From the IMG/VR virus record IMGVR_UViG_3300027759_000224, positions 1 to 36,011 of that record: DNA of 36,011 bases. One strand, 5' to 3'. Positions 16,049-23,560 of the stretch are shown here, piece by piece. The notes under the pieces are model-generated. The model saw only the letters and a program-made list of their open reading frames with translations, did no database searches and had not been told where the DNA came from. The DNA comes from a virus. Both the position numbers and the translations under genes were made by a program. Each line of letters opens with the position of its first letter. Positions within the stretch are counted from its first letter, which is position 1.

Positions 16049-17083
16049 ATGTTTGGTCTTGCGCCATTCGGTACACCATTCAGCGCACCAGGAAATTCGT
16101 ACTCTGTTTACGCTTTCTCTGGAGGCTATGGCGGCAACTTCTACGGGTACGGACCGTATGGAATCGGCGGCTACGAGTCTCTCATTGGCGGCTTTGGATA
16201 TGATAAATCCTTATCTGAGTCAGGATCAGCAGCGGATGCTGAGTCAGCAACTACAACGCTTGGCTTGACCATATCGGAGACATTGTCAGCATCCGATGTT
16301 CTCACCAACATTGCCACGATGGTGGCAAGCATTTCAGAGTCAGGCTCTGCGTCTGATTCGATCAGCAATAACCTGGTGGCAGTCGCCTTTGCCAGCGAGT
16401 CTGTAACGGCATCCGACTCACTCAGCAGCACCATCGTATTCTTGGCGCTTGTATCTGAAAGTGCAAGCGCAGCAGACGCACAAGTTTGCATCTTGACAAT
16501 ACCTGTTCAGGTATCAGAGACACTGAGCGTATCGGATGCGATTACCAATGTTTTGCAAGCCGTTGCGTCTGTATCAGAAACGCTCACAGCGTCAGATTCC
16601 AGCATTGGTGCGTTGGATATGTCTGTCGCTGTAGCGGAGGCACTGACAGCCACAGAGTCAATAGTTCCGACGTTCACATATCAAGTATTAAATACTGAGT
16701 CTATAACTGCATCTGATTCGTCAACCATGACGGCGACATTCCTAGTGGGTGTTGCCGACTCTTTGGCAGCGATAGATGCCTATGCAGATATCGGTATTTT
16801 TGCAGCCAACATCTCCGAGTCAGGATCTGCGCTGGACGATTACTTACCAGGCTTGGATTTCCTTGCGTCAATAGCCGAGGCTGCAAACGCACTGGACCTA
16901 ATCACGCAGCGGCTGAAGTGGGAGCCGGAACCAGCAAATTCAGACACCTGGACCGACTCTGGCACGTCTACCACAACATGGACTACGCAGTCCCCGAATT
17001 CACGTAGCTGGACTATAATTTCTGACAACACCGACCCCTGGACACCAGTAGGCGCAACGTCCAAGGATTGGACAACCCAATGA
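16049..17083 (+). CDS. Repeat protein: 12 x 20-residue Ser-Glu/Ser-Asp repeats plus Trp decad repeats
   Basis: 344 residues, ATG 16049 three bases after the preceding stop, without a clear ribosome site, so probably coupled. Three zones. Residues 1-53 are Gly/Tyr/Phe-rich. Residues 54-293 consist of exactly twelve 20-residue repeats with consensus x-h-S-E-S-h-S-A-S-D and a hydrophobic second half. Residues 299-344 carry Trp at 301, 311, 321, 331 and 341, each followed by Thr, an exact 10-residue period. No signal peptide or catalytic motif. Exact periodicity without gaps implies a repeating solenoid or fibre. Location between two fibre genes suggests a virion fibre, linker or surface adhesin. 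I know no characterised homologue. Confidence 0.8.
   Translation: MFGLAPFGTPFSAPGNSYSVYAFSGGYGGNFYGYGPYGIGGYESLIGGFGYDKSLSESGSAADAESATTTLGLTISETLSASDVLTNIATMVASISESGSASDSISNNLVAVAFASESVTASDSLSSTIVFLALVSESASAADAQVCILTIPVQVSETLSVSDAITNVLQAVASVSETLTASDSSIGALDMSVAVAEALTATESIVPTFTYQVLNTESITASDSSTMTATFLVGVADSLAAIDAYADIGIFAANISESGSALDDYLPGLDFLASIAEAANALDLITQRLKWEPEPANSDTWTDSGTSTTTWTTQSPNSRSWTIISDNTDPWTPVGATSKDWTTQ
16208..16927 (+). repeat. Twelve in-frame 60-bp degenerate repeats
   Basis: Encodes residues 54-293 of the repeat protein. Examples of units: TISETLSASDVLTNIATMVA, SISESGSASDSISNNLVAVA, QVSETLSVSDAITNVLQAVA. The register stays at 20 codons through all twelve units although the bases have diverged, and the last units keep only the S/A-E/D-x3-A-x-D core. 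Confidence 0.9.
16943..17080 (+). repeat. Trp-Thr decapeptide repeats
   Basis: Encodes residues 299-344. The pattern x-x-W-T with a polar hexapeptide repeats every ten residues, five Trp in all (301, 311, 321, 331, 341). A separate repeat type from the 20-residue one immediately before it. Confidence 0.88.
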
Positions 17084-17091
17084 GGTAAATC

Positions 17092-18081
17092 ATGGCTGAT
17101 ACCACCACCACCAACCTACTCCTTACCAAACCAGAGGTAGGCGCAAGCACCGACACCTGGGGCACAAAGATCAACACCGACCTGGATTCTGTTGACGCGG
17201 TGTTCGCTGCGGCTGGAACCGGAACCAGCGTCGGTTTGAATGTCGGGTCTGGTAAGAGCCTAAAGCTGGTTGGCGATGTCATTGATACCAATGGCAATGA
17301 GTTGCTGAAGGTATCTGCAACCGCGTCTGCTGTGAATGAGGTGACACTTGCAAATGCAGCTACTGGTGGCGCACCAGCGTTATCTGCTACAGGTGGCGAC
17401 ACAAACATTGGCATTGCACTTACGCCAAAAGGAACTGGTGGTGTTGTATTTCCAGCGGGTGCAGTTGGTACTCCTGCCATCACAACTACCGGCGATACCA
17501 ACACAGGCATCTTCTTCCCCGCTGCTGACACCATCGGCTTTAGCGAAGGAGGTGCAGAGGCTATGCGGATTACATCTGCTGGCGATTTGCTATTGGGTGC
17601 AAATTCTGGTGGTGGAAAATTTAGCGTTACAGGCACAGGCTCAAGCGGATGGGTTCAAAACAACATTAACTCAGGTACATCATCTACTGCAAGCATTGTT
17701 TTCACAAATGATAATGGCGCTGTTGGTTCTATTTTGACAAGCGGGTCACTAACTGTTTACAGCACATCTTCCGACTACCGACTCAAAAACAGTATTGCCC
17801 CAATGACAGGCGCTTTGGCAAAGGTGTCTTTGTTAAAACCATGCACATATAAATGGAATGCGGGTGGTGTAGAAGGGCAGGGTTTTATTGCCCATGAACT
17901 GGCAGAAGTTGTACCTCAATGCGTTATAGGCGAAAAAGATGCTGTAGACGCAGACGGAAATCCCGTATACCAAGGCATCGACACCAGCTTTTTAGTGGGA
18001 ACCCTGACCGCAGCAATCCAAGAACAGCAAGCCCTCATCACTTCCCTGACAGCCCGTATCGCGGCGCTGGAGGCTAAATAA
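17092..18081 (+). CDS. Tail fibre/appendage protein with C-terminal S74 intramolecular chaperone
   Basis: 329 residues, ATG 17092 with GAGG upstream. N-terminal [20 protein letters not shown] and [13 protein letters not shown], then repetitive beta-type Gly/Thr-rich sequence. The C-terminus from about residue 224 is a peptidase S74 (endosialidase-type chaperone) domain: SSDYRLK (S227, D228, K232), [14 protein letters not shown] (H268), [20 protein letters not shown] and a short coiled-coil end. Such domains trimerise the fibre and then cleave themselves off at the Ser-Asp. This predicts a mature fibre ending near residue 226. The family is secure. Confidence 0.88.
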   Translation: MADTTTTNLLLTKPEVGASTDTWGTKINTDLDSVDAVFAAAGTGTSVGLNVGSGKSLKLVGDVIDTNGNELLKVSATASAVNEVTLANAATGGAPALSATGGDTNIGIALTPKGTGGVVFPAGAVGTPAITTTGDTNTGIFFPAADTIGFSEGGAEAMRITSAGDLLLGANSGGGKFSVTGTGSSGWVQNNINSGTSSTASIVFTNDNGAVGSILTSGSLTVYSTSSDYRLKNSIAPMTGALAKVSLLKPCTYKWNAGGVEGQGFIAHELAEVVPQCVIGEKDAVDADGNPVYQGIDTSFLVGTLTAAIQEQQALITSLTARIAALEAK

Positions 18082-18314
18082 TGGAATTCCAGCCAATATT
18101 CAACTTCATCGGCGGCGCGATCCTGGTCGCTGTTGGCTGGTGGTGCAAAGAGATATGGGACTCTGTCAAGGCGCTGAAGGAAGACATCAAGGCGATTGAG
18201 ATTGACTTGCCAAAGAACTATGTAAGCAAGACAGACATCGAGAGCCGTTTCGACAAGATCGACGCAACCCTGGAGCGTTTATTTGACCGGTTAGATAGCA
18301 AGGTTGATAAGTGA
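18081..18314 (+). CDS. Small membrane protein with coiled coil
   Basis: 77 residues, start overlapping the fibre stop (TAATG). One hydrophobic helix (about residues 7-22, FIGGAILVAVGWW), then a charged amphipathic helix and YVSKTDIESRFDKIDATLER. This resembles a phage family of N-anchored small proteins placed near lysis genes. It could be a holin-like, antiholin or tail-associated protein; the sequence does not decide. First of four small membrane-protein genes before the endolysin. Confidence 0.8.
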   Translation: MEFQPIFNFIGGAILVAVGWWCKEIWDSVKALKEDIKAIEIDLPKNYVSKTDIESRFDKIDATLERLFDRLDSKVDK

Positions 18315-18478
18315 TTTCTCTACTTGCCTCGGCTGAAAGCCCGTGGCCTAACACTGAGACAAAGACGGTTTTGGTTTGTCGTATCCCTAAGAAAGATGAG
18401 GACAAGAAGATGGGCGCAAATGAATTCACTGACAAAGATGGACGCATCTGCCGCTGGGTAGTTGTGAACAAGAAGTAA
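18311..18478 (+). CDS. Small hypothetical protein (GTG start)
   Basis: 55 residues from GTG 18311, which overlaps the preceding stop (GTGA). The stop TAA 18476-18478 overlaps the next ATG at 18478. This chain of overlaps on both sides supports it as real. Sequence: ISLLASAESPWPNTETK, then VLVCRIPKKDEDKK and RICRWVVVNKK. Two Cys, no membrane helix, no recognised domain. Confidence 0.65.
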   Translation: MISLLASAESPWPNTETKTVLVCRIPKKDEDKKMGANEFTDKDGRICRWVVVNKK

Positions 18479-18965
18479 TGGACCCGTTCATTGCATTCGC
18501 TATGGCACAAGCTGCTGTCGCTGGCATAAAAAAGCCATTGCTCTTGGTAAAGACATCCACGGCCTATACAAAGAATTCAGCGGTTTTTATCAAGCAGCGG
18601 ATACAGTTCACCTAGCGAGCAGCAAAGCCAGGATTGCAAGCATAGGAAAGACAGATGCACAGATCAGCGCCCAGGCTCTCCAGATCGCGCTGGCATCCAA
18701 GGCGCTGAGAGAGCATGAGAAGGAATTGAAGGACATACTCTTCTATAGTGGCAATGCACCGGTCTGGGAAGAGATGATGGCAGAGCGCACCAGGATGATC
18801 AAGGAGCGCAACACGTTGGAAAGAGAAGAGTCAGAAAGAAAGCAGAAGGACAAAGAGATGAAGGTTGCGATCATTATGAACACACTCTGGATCTCAGGTG
18901 CGTCCGCTATCGTTGTCCCACTGGTCAGCATCACGTTTCACGTTATAACGAACAGGGGCTTTTGA
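18478..18965 (+). CDS. Membrane-anchored phage protein read through an apparent -1 frameshift
   Basis: The ATG at 18478 overlaps the previous stop. In the zero frame it encodes only 45 residues (MDPFIAFAMAQAAVAGIKKP... ending TAG). Stepping back one base after AAG 18532-18534 continues as KKAIALGKDIHGLYKEFSGF and stays open to TGA 18963-18965, giving 162 residues. The result has the shape of a known phage family: N-terminal MDP...GIKKA, a helical middle with LKDILFYSGNAPVWEEMM, a charged segment, and a C-terminal membrane helix (about residues 131-158). The -1 frame has no convincing start of its own upstream. The step falls on A AAA AAG, the classic slippery heptamer. Either programmed frameshifting, a sequencing indel in the A6 run, or a recent mutation. 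Confidence 0.7.
18528..18534 (+). promoter_or_regulatory. Slippery heptamer A AAA AAG (candidate -1 frameshift site)
   Basis: The zero-frame codons are AAA AAG preceded by A, the same heptamer and phase as the E. coli dnaX site. It is flanked by TGGC and GCCA, which could pair 4 bp around it. I see no strong downstream stem or upstream Shine-Dalgarno-like stimulator, so efficiency cannot be judged. Confidence 0.5.
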
Positions 18966-19312
18966 TGAGTGAAGAAAAAATCCAAGCAATGGAAACCAAA
19001 AGCGCCTTGGTTGAGAAAATCACATTTGCTTTGTTGCCGTTATTGTTTTCGTGCGTGGTTTATCTCATGTCGGCGCTATCTAACCTGTCCCATGAAGTCA
19101 CTATTCTTAACAGCAAAATCAGCTTGGTGGTGACCTCTGACAACAAGCAAGCAAGTAACACAGGTGCTGAGTTGGCGAGGGAAAAGTTACGCCAAGACTT
19201 GGAAAAAGAAATCCAAAAGAACAGGGATGATATTCAAGTCAACCGTCTGCACATTGCCATCTTGGAAGACAGAGCCGGAATGAAAACCACGTTTAAAAAG
19301 GAAGATAAATGA
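18965..19312 (+). CDS. Single-span membrane protein with coiled coil (i-spanin-like topology)
   Basis: 115 residues, ATG 18965 overlapping the previous TGA. One membrane helix (about 18-40, ITFALLPLLFSCVVYLMSAL) with a short cytoplasmic-looking N-terminus, then a long charged helix (LAREKLRQDLEKEIQKNRDD). This topology is that of inner-membrane spanins, and the gene lies just before holin and endolysin. However, no partner outer-membrane lipoprotein with a lipobox was found, so the spanin reading is only a suggestion. Confidence 0.75.
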   Translation: MSEEKIQAMETKSALVEKITFALLPLLFSCVVYLMSALSNLSHEVTILNSKISLVVTSDNKQASNTGAELAREKLRQDLEKEIQKNRDDIQVNRLHIAILEDRAGMKTTFKKEDK

Positions 19313-19821
19313 TTCCAATTATCGGTGCATTGCTAGGCACACTGGCTGAAAACGGGCTAGGTCTGCTGTCCTCTGCTATCCAGGCCAAAGGCAAGGAGGT
19401 GGTCGAGAACACGCTGGGCATCAAGATACCTGACAACCCTACCCCTGCTGATGTTGAGAAGTTGCGCGAGTTGCAGTTTCACCATGAAGAGCGCCTGATT
19501 GAGTTGGGCATTGAGAAGGCCAAACTGGAGATGGCTGAACTGGAACTGCTTGCCAAGGCCGCACAGAACGATGCCGACAACATCACAGACCGCTGGCAGG
19601 CAGATATGAACTCTGACTCCTGGCTCTCAAAGAACATCCGGCCAATGAGCCTGATCGCCATCTTCATGGGGTACTTCCTGTTCGCCATGATGAGCGCCTA
19701 TGGCCTCAACGCCAACGAGTCCTATGTGACCCTGCTGGGTAACTGGGGTATGCTGATTATGGGTGCCTACTTTGGCGGCAGAACGGTAGAGAAACTGGCC
19801 GAAATGAGGAGCGCAAAATGA
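19309..19821 (+). CDS. Holin, 3-TM GTA-type
   Basis: 170 residues, ATGA-coupled. Hydrophobic segments at about 2-24, 112-132 and 138-156, separated by a charged helical stretch (residues 45-90). DRWQADMNSDSWLSKNIRPM just before the second segment is the hallmark of the Pfam holin family of three membrane spans first described for gene-transfer-agent release. It would permeabilise the inner membrane and release or activate the endolysin. The endolysin gene follows with a 4-bp overlap. Confidence 0.87.
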   Translation: MIPIIGALLGTLAENGLGLLSSAIQAKGKEVVENTLGIKIPDNPTPADVEKLRELQFHHEERLIELGIEKAKLEMAELELLAKAAQNDADNITDRWQADMNSDSWLSKNIRPMSLIAIFMGYFLFAMMSAYGLNANESYVTLLGNWGMLIMGAYFGGRTVEKLAEMRSAK

Positions 19822-20156
19822 GTCTTAGTCAAGAGCAAGCAGCATTCCTACTGGATATGTGTAAGCTGATCCAACACGCCACAGATCTGGGGTTTATGGT
19901 CACTGGTGGCGAGTTGGCGCGTACACCGGAGCAGCAGGCCATTTACGTCAAGACGGGTCGGTCTAAGACCATGAACAGCATTCACCTCAAGCGGTGCGCG
20001 GTGGACTTGAACTTTTTCAAAGATGGAAAAATCATCTGGGACAAAGTTATCCTGGCTCCGGTTGGCGCCTATTGGGAGACGCTACACCCGAAAAACCGTT
20101 GGGGCGGTAATTTCAAATCGTTGCTAGACTGCCCACACTTTGAACGAAACATATGA
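19818..20156 (+). CDS. Endolysin, M15 L-alanyl-D-glutamate peptidase-like
   Basis: 112 residues. SKTMNSIHLKRCAVDLNFF provides zinc ligands H56 and D63. DCPHFE provides D104 (catalytic base position) and H107 (third zinc ligand), the same order as in the T5 endolysin. Short for the family but with the complete motif set. No signal peptide, so export depends on the holin gene just upstream. It cleaves the peptide stem of peptidoglycan. Confidence 0.9.
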   Translation: MSLSQEQAAFLLDMCKLIQHATDLGFMVTGGELARTPEQQAIYVKTGRSKTMNSIHLKRCAVDLNFFKDGKIIWDKVILAPVGAYWETLHPKNRWGGNFKSLLDCPHFERNI

Positions 20157-20806
20157 GTGACTTCAGCGGCCAGATCACAACGCCAGCGCAGCCGAATATC
20201 GGCAACCCTGGCGAGGTGTATGACCGCCTGTACTTCAGCCAAACATTCAGCAACATTGGAAGCTACGCCAGCCGCATCACAAGCGCTCTTGGAGCGTTAT
20301 TCGGACCGCGTGGAGGCAAGTACCTCAACGCTCCTTATGGCGCGTTCCAGGACTCCACAGACCAGGTGGCGGCCAACACTACTACGGCCTACGCCATCAC
20401 GTTTGACACCACCGACTTCAGCAACGGCGTCACTCTATCAAACTCATCTAGGCTGAACGTATCGCAGTCTGGTATATACAACATACAGTTCTCCATCCAG
20501 TTCACGAACACGACAAACTCATCCCAAGACGTTGACGTTTGGTTCAGAAAGAATGGAACCAATATTGACAAGTCGAACTCAAGGTTTGGGTTTGCACCCA
20601 GAAAAGGCGCTGGCGATCCGTTTCACATAATTGCAGCAATAAACTATTTTGTAAGCCTTAACGCAAACGACTATGTGCAGATCATGTGGCGGCCTACTGA
20701 TGTCGGAGTGTCGATTGAGCAGTATCCGGCAGGCACTTCTCCAACCAGGCCAGCAGTACCGTCGGCCATCGTTACACTGTCGTTTGTCTCCAACCTATCG
20801 GTGTAA
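20153..20806 (+). CDS. Putative structural protein with C1q/TNF-like C-terminal domain
   Basis: 217 residues, ATGA-coupled to the endolysin. After a short N-terminal region (DFSGQITTPAQPNIGN), residues about 62-215 have GAFQDSTDQVAANTTTAYAI, SGIYNIQFSIQFTNTTNSSQ, VDVWFRKNGTNIDKSNSRF and VSLNANDYVQIMWRPTDVGV, a jelly-roll pattern like C1q/TNF trimers in phage fibres. Probably a trimeric tip, decoration or fibre protein. Role inferred from fold and from the following tail gene. Confidence 0.72.
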   Translation: MSDFSGQITTPAQPNIGNPGEVYDRLYFSQTFSNIGSYASRITSALGALFGPRGGKYLNAPYGAFQDSTDQVAANTTTAYAITFDTTDFSNGVTLSNSSRLNVSQSGIYNIQFSIQFTNTTNSSQDVDVWFRKNGTNIDKSNSRFGFAPRKGAGDPFHIIAAINYFVSLNANDYVQIMWRPTDVGVSIEQYPAGTSPTRPAVPSAIVTLSFVSNLSV

Positions 20807-20808
20807 TC

Positions 20809-22287
20809 ATGGCACTCATCCCCTTAAAAATTCCACCAGGCGTCTACCGCAATGGTACAGAGTACCAGGCAATGGGCCGCTGGTACGATTCCAACCTGGT
20901 GCGCTGGTTTGAGAATACCCTGCGTCCCATTGGTGGGTGGCGAAAGAAGTCCACGTCTGCCATGACGGGTAAGTGCCGAGGCATCATTTCCTGGCGTGAT
21001 AACAGCGCCAACCGCTGGGCTGGAATGGGTACGCAATCCAAGCTGTACGCGATGAATGCTTTGGGCGTAGTCAAGGACATTACGCCATCAGGATTCACCA
21101 CTGGATCTGCTGATGCCACTGGAACTACAGGTTACGGGTACTGGACATATGGAAGCCTGTCTTATGGCACTGCACGTCCTGACACCGGATCAGTACCGGC
21201 CACCACCTGGAGCCTGGACACTTGGGGCGAGTACCTGGTGGCGTGCAGCAGCACCGACGGCAAGCTGTACGAGTGGCAGCTAGGTTTCACGACTCCTACG
21301 ATTGCGGCAGTAATTACCAACGCGCCAACAAGCTGCGCGGCGGTGCTGGTCACCAGCGAGCGCATCATGTTTGCCCTGGGTGCGTCGGGTAATCCTCGCC
21401 TGGTGAAGTGGTCGGACCAGGAGAACAACACTACCTGGACGGCGGCAGCCAACAACCAGGCCGGTGACTTTGAACTGGCAACTCCAGGATCTCTGAAGTG
21501 CGGCAAGCGCGTGCGAGGCGTCAACATCCTATTCACTGACACCGACGCGCACGTCGCCAACTACATCGGCCTGCCATACGTCTATTCTTTTGAGAAGGTC
21601 GGCAGTGGGTGCGGCGTCATCTCAGCGCAGGCGGTGGCGGCCATCGATACCTCATGTCTATGGATGAGCAGCAGCGGCTTTTGGAGTTACGATGGGTACG
21701 TCAAGCCTATGCAGTGCGATGTCGGGGACTACGTCTTCAACAATATCAACTACGCCCAGGCGTCCAAGGTCTACGCCGTCCACAACTCTACCTATGGTGA
21801 GGTGACCTGGTTCTACCCGTCGCTGTCCTCCAATGAGAATGATAGTTATGTCACCTACAACTATCGTGAAGGCACTTGGTATTTCGGATTGATGGCGCGT
21901 ACCGCGGGAACAGACCGCGGTGTATTCGTCAATCCAATGATGGTCAGCACCGACGGGTACATCTACGACCACGAGGTAGGCTACACCTACGACTCGGTTG
22001 CTCCCTACGCGCAGTCCGGTCCGATTGAACTGGGTAATGGCGACAACGTGATGGCCGTCAGGTCGGTGATTCCTGATGAGCAGACGCTGGGCGAGGTCCT
22101 GATCTCATTCACGGCCAGGCTGTACCCGACATCGGCAGAGGTCAGCTACGGCCCGTTCAGCGCCAAAGCGCCAACCGATACCAGGTTCTCAGGCCGGTCA
22201 GTCAAGATGAAGGTTACTGGCAATGTCTTGGACGATTGGCGGGTCGGCGTGATGCGGCTGGAGGCTACGTCGGCAGGGAAACGGTAA
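20809..22287 (+). CDS. Tail stabilisation/nozzle protein (P22 gp10-like)
   Basis: 492 residues, ATG 20809 two bases after the previous stop. Rich in beta strands with repeated W/Y-G units: KIPPGVYRNGTEYQAMGRWY near the start, WSLDTWGEYLVACSSTDGKL around 130-150, and YNYREGTWYFGLMARTAG. This is the pattern of podovirus packaged-DNA stabilisation or tail-hub proteins that form a propeller-like nozzle under the adaptor. Position after the lysis genes, before ejection proteins, is common in these phages. Confidence 0.7.
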   Translation: MALIPLKIPPGVYRNGTEYQAMGRWYDSNLVRWFENTLRPIGGWRKKSTSAMTGKCRGIISWRDNSANRWAGMGTQSKLYAMNALGVVKDITPSGFTTGSADATGTTGYGYWTYGSLSYGTARPDTGSVPATTWSLDTWGEYLVACSSTDGKLYEWQLGFTTPTIAAVITNAPTSCAAVLVTSERIMFALGASGNPRLVKWSDQENNTTWTAAANNQAGDFELATPGSLKCGKRVRGVNILFTDTDAHVANYIGLPYVYSFEKVGSGCGVISAQAVAAIDTSCLWMSSSGFWSYDGYVKPMQCDVGDYVFNNINYAQASKVYAVHNSTYGEVTWFYPSLSSNENDSYVTYNYREGTWYFGLMARTAGTDRGVFVNPMMVSTDGYIYDHEVGYTYDSVAPYAQSGPIELGNGDNVMAVRSVIPDEQTLGEVLISFTARLYPTSAEVSYGPFSAKAPTDTRFSGRSVKMKVTGNVLDDWRVGVMRLEATSAGKR

Positions 22288-22646
22288 TGGAGGATTTCTG
22301 GCGGTTGGCACAACACATCGAAGCCGCCTTAGAATACTCGGCAGGAACCCACACTCTTCAAGATGTTGCGCAGGGTGTAGAGGAGAACAGATTCCAGCTA
22401 TGGCCTGGGATAAATAGCGCAGTCATCACAGAGATCATTGTCTATCCGCGACTCAAGAATCTGCACTATTTTCTTGCTGGCGGCGACCTAGATGAACTCA
22501 AGCGGATGCGACAACACATCGAGGCTTGGGGTAAGCAGATTGGTTGCACGCGAGTTACCCTGGCTGGCCGTAAGGGTTGGGCAAGGACGTTTTTAGCAGA
22601 TGAGGGATACGCCCCAAAGTGGCATATTCTTAGCAAGGAGTTGTAG
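22287..22646 (+). CDS. GNAT acetyltransferase-like phage protein
   Basis: 119 residues, ATG 22287 overlapping the previous TAA. An in-frame ATG at 22236 inside the preceding gene is ignored. Carries GTHTLQDVAQGVEENRFQLW, VITEIIVYPRLKNLHYFLAG and GCTRVTLAGRKGWARTFLAD, ending WHILSKEL. This is the layout of short GNAT-like proteins common in phage late operons, though the canonical acetyl-CoA loop Q/RxxGxG/A is weak (AGRKGWARTF). A protein-modifying or purely structural role is possible. Confidence 0.7.
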   Translation: MEDFWRLAQHIEAALEYSAGTHTLQDVAQGVEENRFQLWPGINSAVITEIIVYPRLKNLHYFLAGGDLDELKRMRQHIEAWGKQIGCTRVTLAGRKGWARTFLADEGYAPKWHILSKEL

Positions 22647-23549
22647 ATGGCGACAAGAAACCGTTACGCTGAGATCATGGCGAATTACGCGCAGTCGCAG
22701 CCGTATTCGTTTTTTGGTTATCCACAAAGCTACACCGGCGGGTATGACGTGACGCCGTACACGCCATACACTGCACCAGCGAACCGATACGCCGACATCA
22801 TGGCGCAGCCTGCTGCACCTATGGGCGGTGGTGGACGAGGTATGCAAGAGGCTCCAAGCGCATGGTCTCAGATGACACCAGCAGAGCGTGCTGCTTACTA
22901 CTCGCAAAACCCGATTGAAGGAAAGATTGCATTGGGTATGCAGGACCTGTTTGGTAACGTATCACTCATGGGACAGGCGGCTAAATATTTTGGTAATGAT
23001 GGATGGTACGACAGCAGGCTGGAGAAGATGGGCGTAAATCCAACCATAAGTCTTGACACTCAGAATCAACTTGCTGGTGAGGCAATGCAAAGGGCATTAG
23101 ATTCACAAGCTCAATCTCAGGCTTTGCAAGGTGCTATAGCAGCAGCAAATGCGCAAAGCGGTTTTGTAGCTAACCCAATGGGTTCTGATCCTGCGCAGAG
23201 AGCCGCTGAAGCGCAAGCAAGCAGAGAGGCATCTGCTCAAGCATCACTCGCACCTGGCGCTGGTAGCGGCGGTGGTGGCGGTAACCGTGATGGCGGTATT
23301 GGAGGCAGCAGCCCTGGAGACCCAGGCCGTGGAGGTGGTGGAGCGCACTTAGCCAAAGGCGGTCCTGTCTCAATGCAACACTTGCAAGGCCCGAACCCAA
23401 TGGGTCCAGATGACGGTTACGGCGCACTCAAGGATGGCGAGTACGTCATCAACGACAAGGCAGTAAAAAAATACGGTATTGAGTTGATGGATGCCATTAA
23501 CTCGGGCAAGATTTCAAAGGGCAAGCTGCGCGGCTTGCTCGAAATGTAA
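22647..23549 (+). CDS. Putative virion/ejection protein, Gly-rich
   Basis: 300 residues, AAGGAG at 22635-22640. The N-terminus repeats NRYAEIM (5-11) and NRYADIM (about 46-52). The centre is Ala/Gln-rich helical and residues about 205-240 are almost all Gly with Ser/Asp/Arg. The C-terminus has LAKGGPVSMQHLQGPNPMGP and DGYGALKDGEYVINDKAVKK, the latter a recurrent phage virion-protein segment. Role inferred from position as first of five large proteins after the nozzle. A lone DnaA-box sequence at 22718 is probably chance. Confidence 0.7.
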   Translation: MATRNRYAEIMANYAQSQPYSFFGYPQSYTGGYDVTPYTPYTAPANRYADIMAQPAAPMGGGGRGMQEAPSAWSQMTPAERAAYYSQNPIEGKIALGMQDLFGNVSLMGQAAKYFGNDGWYDSRLEKMGVNPTISLDTQNQLAGEAMQRALDSQAQSQALQGAIAAANAQSGFVANPMGSDPAQRAAEAQASREASAQASLAPGAGSGGGGGNRDGGIGGSSPGDPGRGGGGAHLAKGGPVSMQHLQGPNPMGPDDGYGALKDGEYVINDKAVKKYGIELMDAINSGKISKGKLRGLLEM

Positions 23550-23560
23550 GGAGAAACGAT

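Noticed and set aside
13601-16268. Several 60-90 codon plus-strand frames within fibre and adaptor genes
   Set aside because: Out-of-frame shadows with no ribosome sites and unnatural composition, inside genes with clear homology or repeats.
18726-18965. Independent gene starting at a TTG at 18726
   Set aside because: The frame is open much further upstream and the sequence there matches the same protein family, so it is the end of the frameshifted gene rather than a separate one.
22718-22726. Fourth TTATCCACA inside a virion-protein gene
   Set aside because: Isolated single copy; about 0.3 copies are expected by chance on both strands of a genome of this size.
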